NCBI RefSeq assembly: GCF_001571405.1
Contig: NZ_BCNX01000012.1
Location: 1 to 64,000 of the forward strand
Direction of reading: 5' to 3'
Source of the DNA: Methanoculleus thermophilus
Lineage (GTDB): Archaea > Halobacteriota > Methanomicrobia > Methanomicrobiales > Methanoculleaceae
DNA length: 64,000 nucleotides
Numbering within the stretch: position 1 is the stretch's first letter; every line of letters begins with the position of its first letter. A model generated the notes under the pieces. It did not search any database, had not been told where the DNA came from, and saw nothing but the letters and a program-made list of their open reading frames with translations. The position numbers and the translations under genes are program-made. Shown here piece after piece: positions 17,091 through 25,044 of the stretch.

Positions 17091-17547
17091 AGCCGAAGGA
17101 GAAGACTATAGTCTCCCCGCTCTGGTTTATCGACCCCTCCATCGCGCGGATCATATCCTCCCAGGTCGCACCGGGAGAGAGCGCAAGATCGAGGTCGAGC
17201 GCATAGACCCGGAAGAGGTACGCCTCGGCCTCCCCGGCCCCGGGACAGGGCCCACGGTAACCGATGGTGCCGAAATCGTTCGTTCCCTGTACTGCAGGGA
17301 GCGGTGACTCCACCACCTCTCCTTTCGGGAACCCTTCGGGGATCCGCGGAACCGGGGGAAGGTTCCAGAGAAGCCACGCCACCTTTGACGGTCCATCCTG
17401 GGGGCTCGTCGTCGCAAGGAGTGCAAGTGATTTGATGTTCGGGAGGATCCCTTCGACCCTGATTGCGGGGGACCGGTTCCCTCCCTTACAGGTGTGAACC
17501 GCCGGGAACTCTTCAAAATCCAGTTTTACTACCAACTTCTGTTTCAT
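17089..17547 (-). CDS. PEBP/YbhB-YbcL family protein, paralogue 1
   Basis: A 152-aa phosphatidylethanolamine-binding-like protein. It has the opening CKGGNRSPAIR (family D-G-x-x-x-S-P pattern), the central ATTSPQ..KVAWLLWNLPP (usually DPDAP...HW..WN.P), and GTNDFGTIGYRGPCPG, the signature of the bacterial/archaeal Raf-kinase-inhibitor-like family, followed by YLFRVYALD. DPDAP is changed to TSPQDGPSK, so the anion pocket is altered. The ATG at 17547 follows AAAGGAG; a TATA-like ATATTTATAAC sits upstream at about 17583-17593. It is the last of four tandem paralogues on the minus strand. Confidence 0.88.
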   Translation of the reverse strand: MKQKLVVKLDFEEFPAVHTCKGGNRSPAIRVEGILPNIKSLALLATTSPQDGPSKVAWLLWNLPPVPRIPEGFPKGEVVESPLPAVQGTNDFGTIGYRGPCPGAGEAEAYLFRVYALDLDLALSPGATWEDMIRAMEGSINQSGETIVFSFG

Positions 17548-17604
17548 ACCTGGCTCCTTTAGCACCTACCTTCGAGAACCATGTTATAAATATGGTGCGT
17601 GCGG

Positions 17605-18072
17605 TCACCGGGAGTACATGGCGGCGGTCTCGCCGAACCCGAGGACGTGCCCCCTCATGGCATCGATGAGGTCGTGCTTGTTTGCGCCGGGCGCGAGGTC
17701 GAGCATATCATCAAGCCCGTAGACTTTGAAGAGGTAGCGATGCGTCTCACCCCGAGGCGGACAGGGGCCCCGCCACCCGACGCTCCCATAGTCGTTCGTC
17801 CCCTGGACGGCATTCACCGGAGTCGTCACGACGCCCTGCTTGGGGATGCCCTCCGGGATCAGTGGCGACGGCGAGAGGTTCCAGATGATCCAGGTTGTAA
17901 AAGAGCATCCGGGTTCGAAGGGGTTCAGCGCAAAGACCGCTATCGAGTGCATCTCATCCGTTAGACCGCGGATCCTCAGTTCAGGAGAGAGATCGGCGCC
18001 ATCGCAGGTGTTCCAGATGGGAAACTCTGCCGAACGGAGAGAGACGACCAGTGTGGCAACTCTGGAGGTCAT
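17605..18072 (-). CDS. PEBP/YbhB-YbcL family protein, paralogue 2
   Basis: A 155-aa paralogue with CDGADLSPELR near residues 23-33, FTTWIIWNLSP mid-protein and GTNDYGSVGWRGPCPP, then HRYLFKVYGLD. The usual DPDAP is replaced by NPFEPG in this copy. The family binds small anions or phospholipid head groups and its role in archaea is unknown. It is separated from paralogue 1 by 57 bp and from paralogue 3 by 54 bp. No strong ribosome-binding site was needed to choose the start because no other in-frame ATG precedes the first strand. Confidence 0.88.
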   Translation of the reverse strand: MTSRVATLVVSLRSAEFPIWNTCDGADLSPELRIRGLTDEMHSIAVFALNPFEPGCSFTTWIIWNLSPSPLIPEGIPKQGVVTTPVNAVQGTNDYGSVGWRGPCPPRGETHRYLFKVYGLDDMLDLAPGANKHDLIDAMRGHVLGFGETAAMYSR

Positions 18073-18126
18073 ACGGGAGTCTTCCGCACAGGAGAATGAA
18101 ATAGGTTGCGGAAGACCACAAACGCC

Positions 18127-18618
18127 TCAGACCCGGCGCCCGGCCGGGGGTCTGATGCCGGAGACGGTTTTGCGCTCGTAGATCGCCATCGCCTCACCGT
18201 ACTCGGTCGCGGCCGTCGCGAGCGCCCCCACAAGTCGGGTACGATCAACGCCGGGAGGGAGATCGAGTTCCCGCTCCACGCCATAGACCCGGAAGATAAA
18301 GCGGTGCGGCGCACCCTTCGGCGGACAGGGACCGCCGTAACCGGTCCTCCGGAAGTCGTTCATACCCTGGACCACAGAGACCGGATGGGAGAGTCGGGGC
18401 TCCTGTGGGATGCCCTCCGGAATCTCATCGGTCGAAGGGATGTTCCAGGCAAGCCAGTGGGTGAACGTGCCCCGCGGAGCATCGATATCGTCCATGATGA
18501 CCGCAAGGTAGGGGGCTTTCGACCCGAGAACCCTTATCCTTGGCGAGATGTCCTCCCCATCGCAGGTATGCTCCGGTGGAAACTCATCAAAATCGATCTT
18601 TATGGTCAGGTTCCGCAT
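18127..18618 (-). CDS. PEBP/YbhB-YbcL family protein, paralogue 3
   Basis: A 163-aa paralogue with CDGEDISPRIR, MDDIDAPRGTFTHWLAWNIP and GMNDFRRTGYGGPCPP, followed by HRFIFRVYGVE. The DxDAP/HW pocket is intact here, so this copy and copy 4 are the ones most like the ancestral fold. The ATG at 18618 follows AAGGTAACGAGT. A TATA-like GGTATATACG lies on the minus strand at about 18653-18662, so the gene seems to have its own promoter. Confidence 0.9.
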   Translation of the reverse strand: MRNLTIKIDFDEFPPEHTCDGEDISPRIRVLGSKAPYLAVIMDDIDAPRGTFTHWLAWNIPSTDEIPEGIPQEPRLSHPVSVVQGMNDFRRTGYGGPCPPKGAPHRFIFRVYGVERELDLPPGVDRTRLVGALATAATEYGEAMAIYERKTVSGIRPPAGRRV

Positions 18619-18687
18619 ACTCGTTACCTTCTGGGCACCCAATGGGAAGATTCGTATATACCTGTTACGGCAGATGGGGGATCGGGT

Positions 18688-19164
18688 CTAGCAGCGGGGC
18701 GGCATTTCCTCGCTCGATCTCCCATAAGCCGCGGCAGCCTCGCCGTACTGCCGGATGACATCCCCCATTGCACGCCCTAGAGCGATCCGATCGGCTCCTG
18801 GAGGCAGGTTGAGGGGGGCATCAAGTCCGTATATCCGAAAGAGATAGCGGTGCGACTCTCCTTGAGGAGGGCAGGGGCCGGTGTAGCCGACCTTTCCGGA
18901 GTCGTTCGTCCCCTGGACTGCCGTAATCGGTTCCGAGAGGATGCTCTCCGTCGGCAGGCCCTCAGGGATCCTCTCCGCGGCCGGGATGTTCCAGATAATC
19001 CAGTGGGTGAACGCACCTCGCGAGGCGTCGGGGTCCTCCATGACGATTGCAAGATACGGCGTCTTCACACCGAGGATCGTGATCGCAGGGGACCTGTTGG
19101 CGCCGTCGCAGGTATGCTCCACCGGAAAGACACCGAAATTCAGTATCACCGTTAAAGGCTCCAT
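18688..19164 (-). CDS. PEBP/YbhB-YbcL family protein, paralogue 4
   Basis: A 158-aa paralogue with CDGANRSPAITI, MEDPDASRGAFTHWIIWNIP and GTNDSGKVGYTGPCPP, then HRYLFRIYGLD. The ligand pocket residues are intact. The start at 19164 is chosen because GGAG lies seven bases upstream; ATGs at 19170 and 19179 are too close to or overlap that site. It starts 18 bp after the stop of the phosphoribosyltransferase gene and is probably cotranscribed with it. Confidence 0.88.
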   Translation of the reverse strand: MEPLTVILNFGVFPVEHTCDGANRSPAITILGVKTPYLAIVMEDPDASRGAFTHWIIWNIPAAERIPEGLPTESILSEPITAVQGTNDSGKVGYTGPCPPQGESHRYLFRIYGLDAPLNLPPGADRIALGRAMGDVIRQYGEAAAAYGRSSEEMPPRC

Positions 19165-19182
19165 CGCCATACTCCACATGCA

Positions 19183-19887
19183 TCAGAAGAGCCCCATGTC
19201 CCGGGCCTGGATCAGCAACTCCTGCACCTCCTGGTCGGAGAGATCGTGCCACCGCCCGTACGCCTCCGCCACTGCAAAGGTGCGGCCGGTCCTGATATTT
19301 GGACAGACAACGAGGTCCGCCTTCCTGGCGATGAAATTGACGGCGTGCAGTGAGCCGGTAGGGACCGCCACGACGATCGTTTTGGGCGACTCGGTCCGGG
19401 CCGCCTCGATGGCCGCAAGCATAGTATATCCGGTTGCGAGACCGTCGTCGATCAGGATCGCGGTCCGGCCTTCGAGGTTCGGAGCCTCTCGGCCGCCGGA
19501 GAACCTCTCTACACGCTCTTCCACACTCTTTCTTGCCCTCGCAACAGCAGCATCCACTTCTGCTTCCGAAAGGCCGAGCCCGGCCATGAGAGCACGATTC
19601 AGGAAGACCCGCCCGTCCCAGGTCACCGCACCGAACCCCGCCTCCGGGTTCCAGGGGAACTGCACCTTCCGGACCACCGCCATGCGGAGTGGGGCCCCGA
19701 GCGCCCGCGCCACCTCAAGCCCCGGCGGCACCCCCCCGGCCGGGATAGCACAGACCACCGGTTCGACGATCATCTCGAGCGGCGAGAGGAACGCCGCAAG
19801 GCGCCTTCCGGCGTCAGTCCGATCTTCAAAGACTCCCAACCGGTCCCGCAGCGAATTATCCTCAATGATCCTGCCCATATCCAGCAT
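19183..19887 (-). CDS. Phosphoribosyltransferase domain protein
   Basis: A 234-aa PRTase-fold protein. The PRPP-binding loop is ILIDDGLATGYTM (about residues 151-163), and PVVCAIPAGGVPPGLEVARAL holds the earlier PPi loop. The FPWNPEAGFGAV segment is typical of the stand-alone archaeal/bacterial PRTases of unknown base specificity, sometimes fused to dienelactone hydrolase in other taxa. It acts in the cytosol; the substrate is unknown. A box A-like TTAATATCC at about 19906-19914 suggests a leaderless or nearly leaderless transcript from 19887. It appears to lead a two-gene unit with PEBP paralogue 4. Confidence 0.85.
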   Translation of the reverse strand: MLDMGRIIEDNSLRDRLGVFEDRTDAGRRLAAFLSPLEMIVEPVVCAIPAGGVPPGLEVARALGAPLRMAVVRKVQFPWNPEAGFGAVTWDGRVFLNRALMAGLGLSEAEVDAAVARARKSVEERVERFSGGREAPNLEGRTAILIDDGLATGYTMLAAIEAARTESPKTIVVAVPTGSLHAVNFIARKADLVVCPNIRTGRTFAVAEAYGRWHDLSDQEVQELLIQARDMGLF

Positions 19888-20024
19888 ACGCCCCAGTATT
19901 GCAATAGGATATTAACATCTTTTGGTGGCTGATTTCATCCGCCGGGAGAGCGATATCAATAACTCCACAAAGATCGATGATCACGGCAGATGGTGCGGAG
20001 AAGATCTGACCGGGAGGAGCATCC

Positions 20025-20459
20025 GTGACGACGAGAGATTCAGTGAGGCTGTACACCGATGGCGCATCGCGGGGCAACCCGGGAGATGCCGCCTGGGCAT
20101 ACGTGATTGTGAAAAACGGCTCGGTTGTTGCCGGTCGATCGGAGTATATCGGAACGGCCACGAACAACGTGGCCGAGTACCATGCTGTCATCAACGGTCT
20201 TTCCGCCGCACGGGAGTTCACCCGCGAGAGAGTCGTCGTCAGGTCGGACTCGGAGCTCATCGTCCGCCAGCTCACCGGGAAGTACCGCATCACCAAAGAG
20301 CATCTTGCAGCCCTTGCAGACGAGGTGCGGCGTCTGGTTCGCGAGTTTTCAGAGGTCAGGTTCGAGAGTGTTCCAAGGGAGCATCCCTGTATCCAGGTCG
20401 CGGACCGCCTCTGCAACGAGACGCTTGATGCCGAGCAGCAGAGGAGACAAAGGCAATGA
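20025..20459 (+). CDS. rnhA: Ribonuclease HI family protein
   Basis: A 144-aa RNase H-fold protein. The first catalytic Asp is in LYTDGASRGNPG, the Glu in NNVAEYHAVI, the second Asp in VRSDSELIVRQLTGKY, and the final Asp is in VADRLCNE. It should cleave the RNA strand of RNA-DNA hybrids. The start is GTG at 20025 with GGGAGGAGC ahead of it. Its stop overlaps the ATG of trmO (ATGA), so the two are translationally coupled. Confidence 0.9.
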   Translation: MTTRDSVRLYTDGASRGNPGDAAWAYVIVKNGSVVAGRSEYIGTATNNVAEYHAVINGLSAAREFTRERVVVRSDSELIVRQLTGKYRITKEHLAALADEVRRLVREFSEVRFESVPREHPCIQVADRLCNETLDAEQQRRQRQ

Positions 20460-20914
20460 CGACGGTCGAGTGCGTCCCCATCGGTTTCGTCCGCTCACCC
20501 TATCGGGTCAGGGGCGACGCCCCACGCCAGGGGCGCCTTGTGGATACCGTCGCGGAGATCCACATTTATGACGCGTATCTCCCGGGACTAGAGGATATCG
20601 AGCGGAGCAGCCACCTCATCGTACTCTACTGGCTCGATCGGGCGGAGCGGGGACTGCTTCGTGCAACGCCGCCGGGCGAGACCCGGGAGAGAGGAGTCTT
20701 TTCGACCCGTTCACCCGCCCGGCCGAATCCGATCGGGCTCGGGATCGTTGACCTGGTCCGACGGAACGGTGGCGTCCTGGTCGTCAGGGGACTCGACGCC
20801 CTGGACGGCACCCCGGTCCTCGACATCAAGCCCTACTCCCCCGAGATCGACTGCATCCCCGGGGCGACCGGCGGGTGGCGGATCAAAAAGGAGGCAGGGT
20901 CCGGGGCGGCATAG
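20456..20914 (+). CDS. trmO: tRNA (N6-threonylcarbamoyladenosine37-N6)-methyltransferase TrmO
   Basis: A 152-aa TsaA/VirR-like (UPF0066) protein. It has the N-terminal IGFVRSPYR, the core FSTRSPARPNPIGLGIVDLV and D-I-K-P-Y-S-P-E-I-D near the end, all of which are hallmarks of the SAM-dependent TrmO family that methylates t6A37 in tRNA-Thr. The length is short relative to E. coli TrmO because archaeal forms lack the C-terminal domain. It is coupled to rnhA through a four-base overlap. Confidence 0.88.
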   Translation: MTTVECVPIGFVRSPYRVRGDAPRQGRLVDTVAEIHIYDAYLPGLEDIERSSHLIVLYWLDRAERGLLRATPPGETRERGVFSTRSPARPNPIGLGIVDLVRRNGGVLVVRGLDALDGTPVLDIKPYSPEIDCIPGATGGWRIKKEAGSGAA

Positions 20915-21040
20915 GCAAGGCCGTGCCCCCTTATGATCAAAAGAAATCCCTGCTTTCGGACCGACCCCATACCCGAAACGGCTGCCCCGGGCAGAACAGG
21001 ACTATTTGCCATCAACTATACATTTTTGTGACTTTTGCCG

Positions 21041-21078
21041 TTAACATATAGTAGCTTTAGATCCTTCTTGTGAAGGAT
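21041..21078 (+). promoter_or_regulatory. Promoter and palindrome ahead of the Mrp/NBP35 gene
   Basis: A box A-like TTAACATATA (21041-21050) lies about 55 bases before the ATG at 21103, with a predicted transcript start near 21070. A perfect 7-bp palindrome with a 4-base loop (ATCCTTC-TTGT-GAAGGAT, 21061-21078) covers that start site. It could be an operator or a 5' stem; no regulator can be named. Confidence 0.5.
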
Positions 21079-21102
21079 ACTATATCGCAGAGGATACTTC
21101 CT

Positions 21103-21999
21103 ATGACTCAGACAAACGAACCCAATAAGGAAACCTGTGCCGGGAACTGTGCCGGCTGCCCGTCGGCAGCCGGATGCGGGGACCCGAGAAATGCGAACGC
21201 CCCAAGAGACCTCCCGCCGAAAGCCAAGATGAGTGTAAAGCATGTCGTTCTCGTCCTCTCAGGAAAAGGAGGGGTCGGAAAGAGCACGGTCTCGACGAAC
21301 CTCGCCTACGCTCTTGCCAACCGCGGCTACAACACCGGTCTGATCGACCTCGATATCCACGGCCCGGATATCCCGAAGATGCTCGGGGCCGAGGACGCGC
21401 GCCTGCAATCTTTCGACGGGAAGATCATCGAACCGGTCAGGATCACCGGCAACCTCGCGGTCATCTCCATGGCGTTCCTGCTTCCTGAGCGCAACACCCC
21501 CGTGATCTGGCGCGGACCGATGAAGATGGCGGTCATCCGGCAGTTCCTCGAGGACGTCAACTGGGGCGACCTCGACTACTTGATCGTCGACCTCCCGCCC
21601 GGCACGGGTGACGAAGCGCTCACCGTCGCCCAGCTCGCCCCGAATATCGCCGGCGCGGTCATCGTCACCACCCCGCAGGACGTTGCGATCCTCGATTCGA
21701 GCAAGGCCGTAGAATTCATCAAGAAACTCGATCTCCGGGTGCTCGGGATCGTCGAGAACATGAGCGGATTCATCTGCCCCCACTGCAAGGAGGAGATCGA
21801 CGTCTTCGGGAAGGGCGGCGGAGAGAGAGAGGCTAAGAAACTCGGCGTGCCCTTCCTCGGCGCCATCCCGCTCGACCCCGAGATGCGCAAAGCTGCGGAC
21901 GAAGGAAGACCCTTCATCATCCGTCGGGCCAAGGACAACCCCACCTGGAAGAGTTTCGACGCCATCATGGAAGCCCTTGTGAAAGAGATCGAGGAATAA
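21103..21999 (+). CDS. Mrp/NBP35-type Fe-S cluster carrier P-loop ATPase
   Basis: A 298-aa ATPase. An N-terminal cysteine cluster (CAGNCAGCPSAAGC, about residues 12-25) precedes the deviant Walker A GKGGVGKST, followed by DLDIHGPDIPKMLG and DLPPGTGDEAL. A CPHC pair near residue 225 forms the bridging Fe-S site of the dimer. The family assembles and transfers [4Fe-4S] clusters in the cytosol, fitting a methanogen with many Fe-S enzymes. The ATG at 21103 follows AGAGGATACTTCCT; the GTG at 21070 lies in a palindrome at the predicted transcript start and is rejected. The next gene begins two bases after the stop. Confidence 0.92.
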   Translation: MTQTNEPNKETCAGNCAGCPSAAGCGDPRNANAPRDLPPKAKMSVKHVVLVLSGKGGVGKSTVSTNLAYALANRGYNTGLIDLDIHGPDIPKMLGAEDARLQSFDGKIIEPVRITGNLAVISMAFLLPERNTPVIWRGPMKMAVIRQFLEDVNWGDLDYLIVDLPPGTGDEALTVAQLAPNIAGAVIVTTPQDVAILDSSKAVEFIKKLDLRVLGIVENMSGFICPHCKEEIDVFGKGGGEREAKKLGVPFLGAIPLDPEMRKAADEGRPFIIRRAKDNPTWKSFDAIMEALVKEIEE

Positions 22000-22000
22000 G

Positions 22001-22318
22001 ATGGATTATCTGCGGATTCTCGCCGGACAGGAGGAACCCCTCCCCATATTCTCGAAGGTCACCGAGGCCCTTCTGAACTTCGAGGAGTTCCCCTTCCTGC
22101 TTGAACCCGTCTACCGTGAGGCCGCTGAACTTGGAGACGAAGACCTCGACCGTCTCCGATTCGGCCTCGTCCGCCTGCAGGTCTATGCCGACATCCACCG
22201 CTACGAGAATATGGAGGCAGCCCAGCAGATGAAGTACGTTGCCACCGTGCTCGAACGGATGATCTTCGGGAGACTCCTCCTTGAAGGGGATGAGGCGGGC
22301 AATAAGCAGTGCTGCTAG
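22001..22318 (+). CDS. Conserved hypothetical 105-aa protein behind Mrp
   Basis: I do not recognise the family. The 105-aa product is acidic and mainly helical, rich in Glu, Leu and Tyr, with a Cys-Cys end (KQCC). It starts one base after the stop of the Mrp/NBP35 gene, so the two are surely cotranscribed, and a role linked to Fe-S cluster handling is a reasonable guess from position alone. The terminal vicinal Cys pair is notable as a possible metal or cluster contact. Confidence 0.75.
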   Translation: MDYLRILAGQEEPLPIFSKVTEALLNFEEFPFLLEPVYREAAELGDEDLDRLRFGLVRLQVYADIHRYENMEAAQQMKYVATVLERMIFGRLLLEGDEAGNKQCC

Positions 22319-22555
22319 CCCGCCTGCCCCCAGGATTACTAATACCTTCTTTTTCTTGATGCCGACGCGGCGTCACGCAAAGACTCCAATGGAGACCCCA
22401 ACAGTCATCCACCACATCACACGGCTTCGCGTGAGATTTGGCCACCCTCTATGTATTATAGACTCACGCGGAGAGCGATGAATAAAACTCCGGTGTTTGA
22501 GAACCCCTGGGTGTGAGAACGAGAAGGGGCTTTCAGAACGGGTCAAAAAAAGGGA

Positions 22556-23884
22556 TCAGTATGTCGCCAGGTAGCGATCAAGCTCCCAGGGGTGGACCAT
22601 CGTCCTGTAGGCATCCCACTCAGCGTTTGCGACGTTCGTGAGGGCCTCGACGACGTGCGGACCGAGAGCCCTGCAGATGAGGTCGTCGGCGAGCAGGGCC
22701 TGATGTGCCTCGGCGAGATCGCCCGGCAGGGTCTCGATCCCGGCGCGTCTCCGCTCTTCGGGGGTCATGTGATAGATGTTTTTATCGACGCCGGCCGGGG
22801 GTTCAATCTTCTGGCGGACACCCTCCATCCCTGCGGTGAGCATCGCCGCAAAGGCGAGGTAGGGGTTGCAGGTGGGGTCGGGGCTTCGGAACTCGACCCG
22901 GGTGCTGTTGCCTCGCGGTGCCGGGACCCGGACCAGGGTCGAACGGTTGCTTGCGCTCCAGCTGACGTAGCAGGGGGCCTCATATCCGGGGACGAGCCGC
23001 TTGTAGGAGTTGATCGTCGGGTTCGCGACCCGGGTGATGGCCCGGGCGTGTTTGAGCAGCCCGGCGATGAAGTGCATGCAGGTCTCCGAGAGCTGGAGGG
23101 GGGCGTCCGGGTCGAAGAAGGCATTCACTCCGTCTTTTGCAAGCGAGCAGTTGGTGTGCATCCCGCTCCCGCAGATGCCGTAGATCGGTTTTGCCATGAA
23201 GGAGGCGTGCAGGCCGCGCATCAGCGCCATCGTCTTGACCGCAAACTTGAACGTGATGACGTTGTCGGCGGTATGGAGAGCGTCGCTGTACTTGAAGTCG
23301 ATCTCGTGCTGGCTCTCGGCGACTTCGTGGTGGGAGGCCTCGATCTCGAATCCCATCTCGGTGAGGGCGAGGATGATCTCACGTCGGACGTCCTCGGCAA
23401 GGTCGGTCGGCGCAAGGTCGAAGTAGCCGCCGACGTCCTGGAACTGTGTCGTCGGCCGCCCGTCGAGCATCTTGAAGAGGAAGAACTCGAGTTCCGGTCC
23501 GGTATTGAAGACGTAGCCATCCTTCGCCGCATCCTCCATCGCCCGTCGGAGGACGTAGCGTGGATCACCCTCGAACGGTCTCCCGTTAGCCAGGTAGACA
23601 TCACAGACGAAACGCGCCTCTGCACACTCACGGGATCGCCAGGGCAGGAGCGTGTAGGTCGAGAGGTCGGGTTTGAGCACCATATCGGACTCCTCGATCC
23701 GGACGAACCCCTCGATCGAGGACCCATCAAAACCGATACCCCCGGTCAGGGCCTTCTCCGCCTGCTTCACCGGGATAGCGACGTTTTTAGGCATGCCGAG
23801 GAGGTCGGTGAACTGCAACCGAAGGAATTTGACATTATCCTTTTCAATACGCTCAAGCATCGCAGAAGTGGCATCGCGGGACAT
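22556..23884 (-). CDS. glnA: Glutamine synthetase, type I
   Basis: A 442-aa GS-I enzyme that condenses glutamate and ammonia with ATP. Beta-grasp (FLRLQFTDLLGMPKNVAIP) and catalytic domains are complete: GSSIEGF, GPELEFFLF, VAESQHEID, GSGMHTNCSL, NPTINSYKRLVPGYEAP and the RVEFRSPDP segment. The adenylylation Tyr loop (NLYDLP) of enterobacterial GS is absent (NIYHMTPEER instead), so control is by feedback, GlnK or transcription. The ATG at 23884 begins MSRDATS; longer upstream reading overlaps promoter sequence. It is transcribed divergently from the glutamate synthase operon. Confidence 0.95.
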   Translation of the reverse strand: MSRDATSAMLERIEKDNVKFLRLQFTDLLGMPKNVAIPVKQAEKALTGGIGFDGSSIEGFVRIEESDMVLKPDLSTYTLLPWRSRECAEARFVCDVYLANGRPFEGDPRYVLRRAMEDAAKDGYVFNTGPELEFFLFKMLDGRPTTQFQDVGGYFDLAPTDLAEDVRREIILALTEMGFEIEASHHEVAESQHEIDFKYSDALHTADNVITFKFAVKTMALMRGLHASFMAKPIYGICGSGMHTNCSLAKDGVNAFFDPDAPLQLSETCMHFIAGLLKHARAITRVANPTINSYKRLVPGYEAPCYVSWSASNRSTLVRVPAPRGNSTRVEFRSPDPTCNPYLAFAAMLTAGMEGVRQKIEPPAGVDKNIYHMTPEERRRAGIETLPGDLAEAHQALLADDLICRALGPHVVEALTNVANAEWDAYRTMVHPWELDRYLATY

Positions 23885-23988
23885 GTGGAAGGTTACTTCT
23901 ATCCGATGAAATAAATATCTATTGACACAAATACTCCCTAGTAAGTTCAGAAAACAGCAACAGAGCATTAACTTATTGAGTGTTTACC
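23885..23988. promoter_or_regulatory. Divergent glnA / glutamate synthase control region
   Basis: This 104-bp spacer holds an AT-rich box (GATATTTATTTC on the minus strand, about 23904-23915) for glnA and AT-rich sequence ahead of the ATG at 23989. GGAA-N6-TTCT at 23887-23900 differs by one base from the methanogen NrpR operator consensus GGAA-N6-TTCC (recalled from the literature), and lies in the glnA leader. Nitrogen control of both units from this region is an inference. Confidence 0.5.
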
Positions 23989-25044
23989 ATGTGCGGCATA
24001 TTTGGTGTAATGGATAAGGGGCGCCAGATGATGGACGGTTCCGGCATCCGGGAAGCCCTCTCCATGATGAACGAGCGTGGTAGCGGCGAGGGGGCCGGGT
24101 ACGTCGCCTACGGCATATACCCTGACTACCGGGACTGCTACGCGCTCCATATCCTCTTCGACAACGCGTGCGAGAGCAAGGCAGTTGTCGACGCAACGCT
24201 GGAGCAGTGGGGAACGATCGAGCACGACGAGGCGATCCCCACCTACGACCAGCCAAACCTCCGGGTAAACAGCACCCCCTGGCGCTACTTCTTCAAGCCA
24301 GACCCATCTCTTGCGGCGCCGGGCAGTGAATCGCCCGAGAAAGATGTCATTGCAAACCTTGTGATGCAGATCAACGCGAGTGCAAAAGGTGCCAAGATCG
24401 TCTCGTCCGGCAAGAATGTCGGCGTCTTCAAGGCCAGCGGCTGGCCGGAGGATGTGGCGAATTACTACCGGATCGAGGACTACGAGGGCTACATCTGGCT
24501 CGCGCATAACCGCTATGCGACGTCGAACCCGGAACTGTGGGACCGGCCCGACCCATTCAACCTGCACGACTGGAGTGTTGTGGAGAACGGTAAGATCACC
24601 TCCTACGGGACCAACCGGCACTACGTCGAGAGTTTCGGCTACACCTGCTCGATGTCCACCGACAGCGAAGTCATCGCATACATGCTCGACCTCCTTGTGC
24701 GGCGGCACGGACTTGACATCAACCTCGCAATCCGGGCGTTCGCCCCACCCTACTGGGAGGATATCGACCAGATGCCCGAGGCCGAGCAGAAACTGAACCG
24801 CGCTCTCCGGTTCGCCTACGGTTCCGCGACAATGAACGGACCGTTCACCGTCCTGGCCGCGAACCCCGAGATGATGGTCGGGTTCACCGATCGGGGCAAA
24901 CTTCGCCCGATGGTCGTCGGCGAATGCGGTGACCGCCTCTATATCGCAAGCGAAGAGGTGGCGATCCGCGCCATGGAGCCTAAGGTGGAGTCAATCACGC
25001 GGCCGGCTGCAGGAGAGCCGGTGATCGGGAGGGTTGCCCAGTGA
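23989..25044 (+). CDS. Glutamate synthase, glutaminase (class II amidotransferase) subunit
   Basis: A 351-aa separate glutaminase domain. It begins MCGIFG, so Cys2 becomes the N-terminal nucleophile after Met removal; this fixes the start at 23989 and rejects a GTG nine bases upstream. Other family features are MNERGSGEGAGY, LAHNRYATSNP and the later STDSEVIAYMLDLL. It releases ammonia from glutamine for the synthase subunit encoded next. In archaea the bacterial GltB domains are often on separate genes, as here. The stop overlaps the next start (GTGA). Confidence 0.9.
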   Translation: MCGIFGVMDKGRQMMDGSGIREALSMMNERGSGEGAGYVAYGIYPDYRDCYALHILFDNACESKAVVDATLEQWGTIEHDEAIPTYDQPNLRVNSTPWRYFFKPDPSLAAPGSESPEKDVIANLVMQINASAKGAKIVSSGKNVGVFKASGWPEDVANYYRIEDYEGYIWLAHNRYATSNPELWDRPDPFNLHDWSVVENGKITSYGTNRHYVESFGYTCSMSTDSEVIAYMLDLLVRRHGLDINLAIRAFAPPYWEDIDQMPEAEQKLNRALRFAYGSATMNGPFTVLAANPEMMVGFTDRGKLRPMVVGECGDRLYIASEEVAIRAMEPKVESITRPAAGEPVIGRVAQ

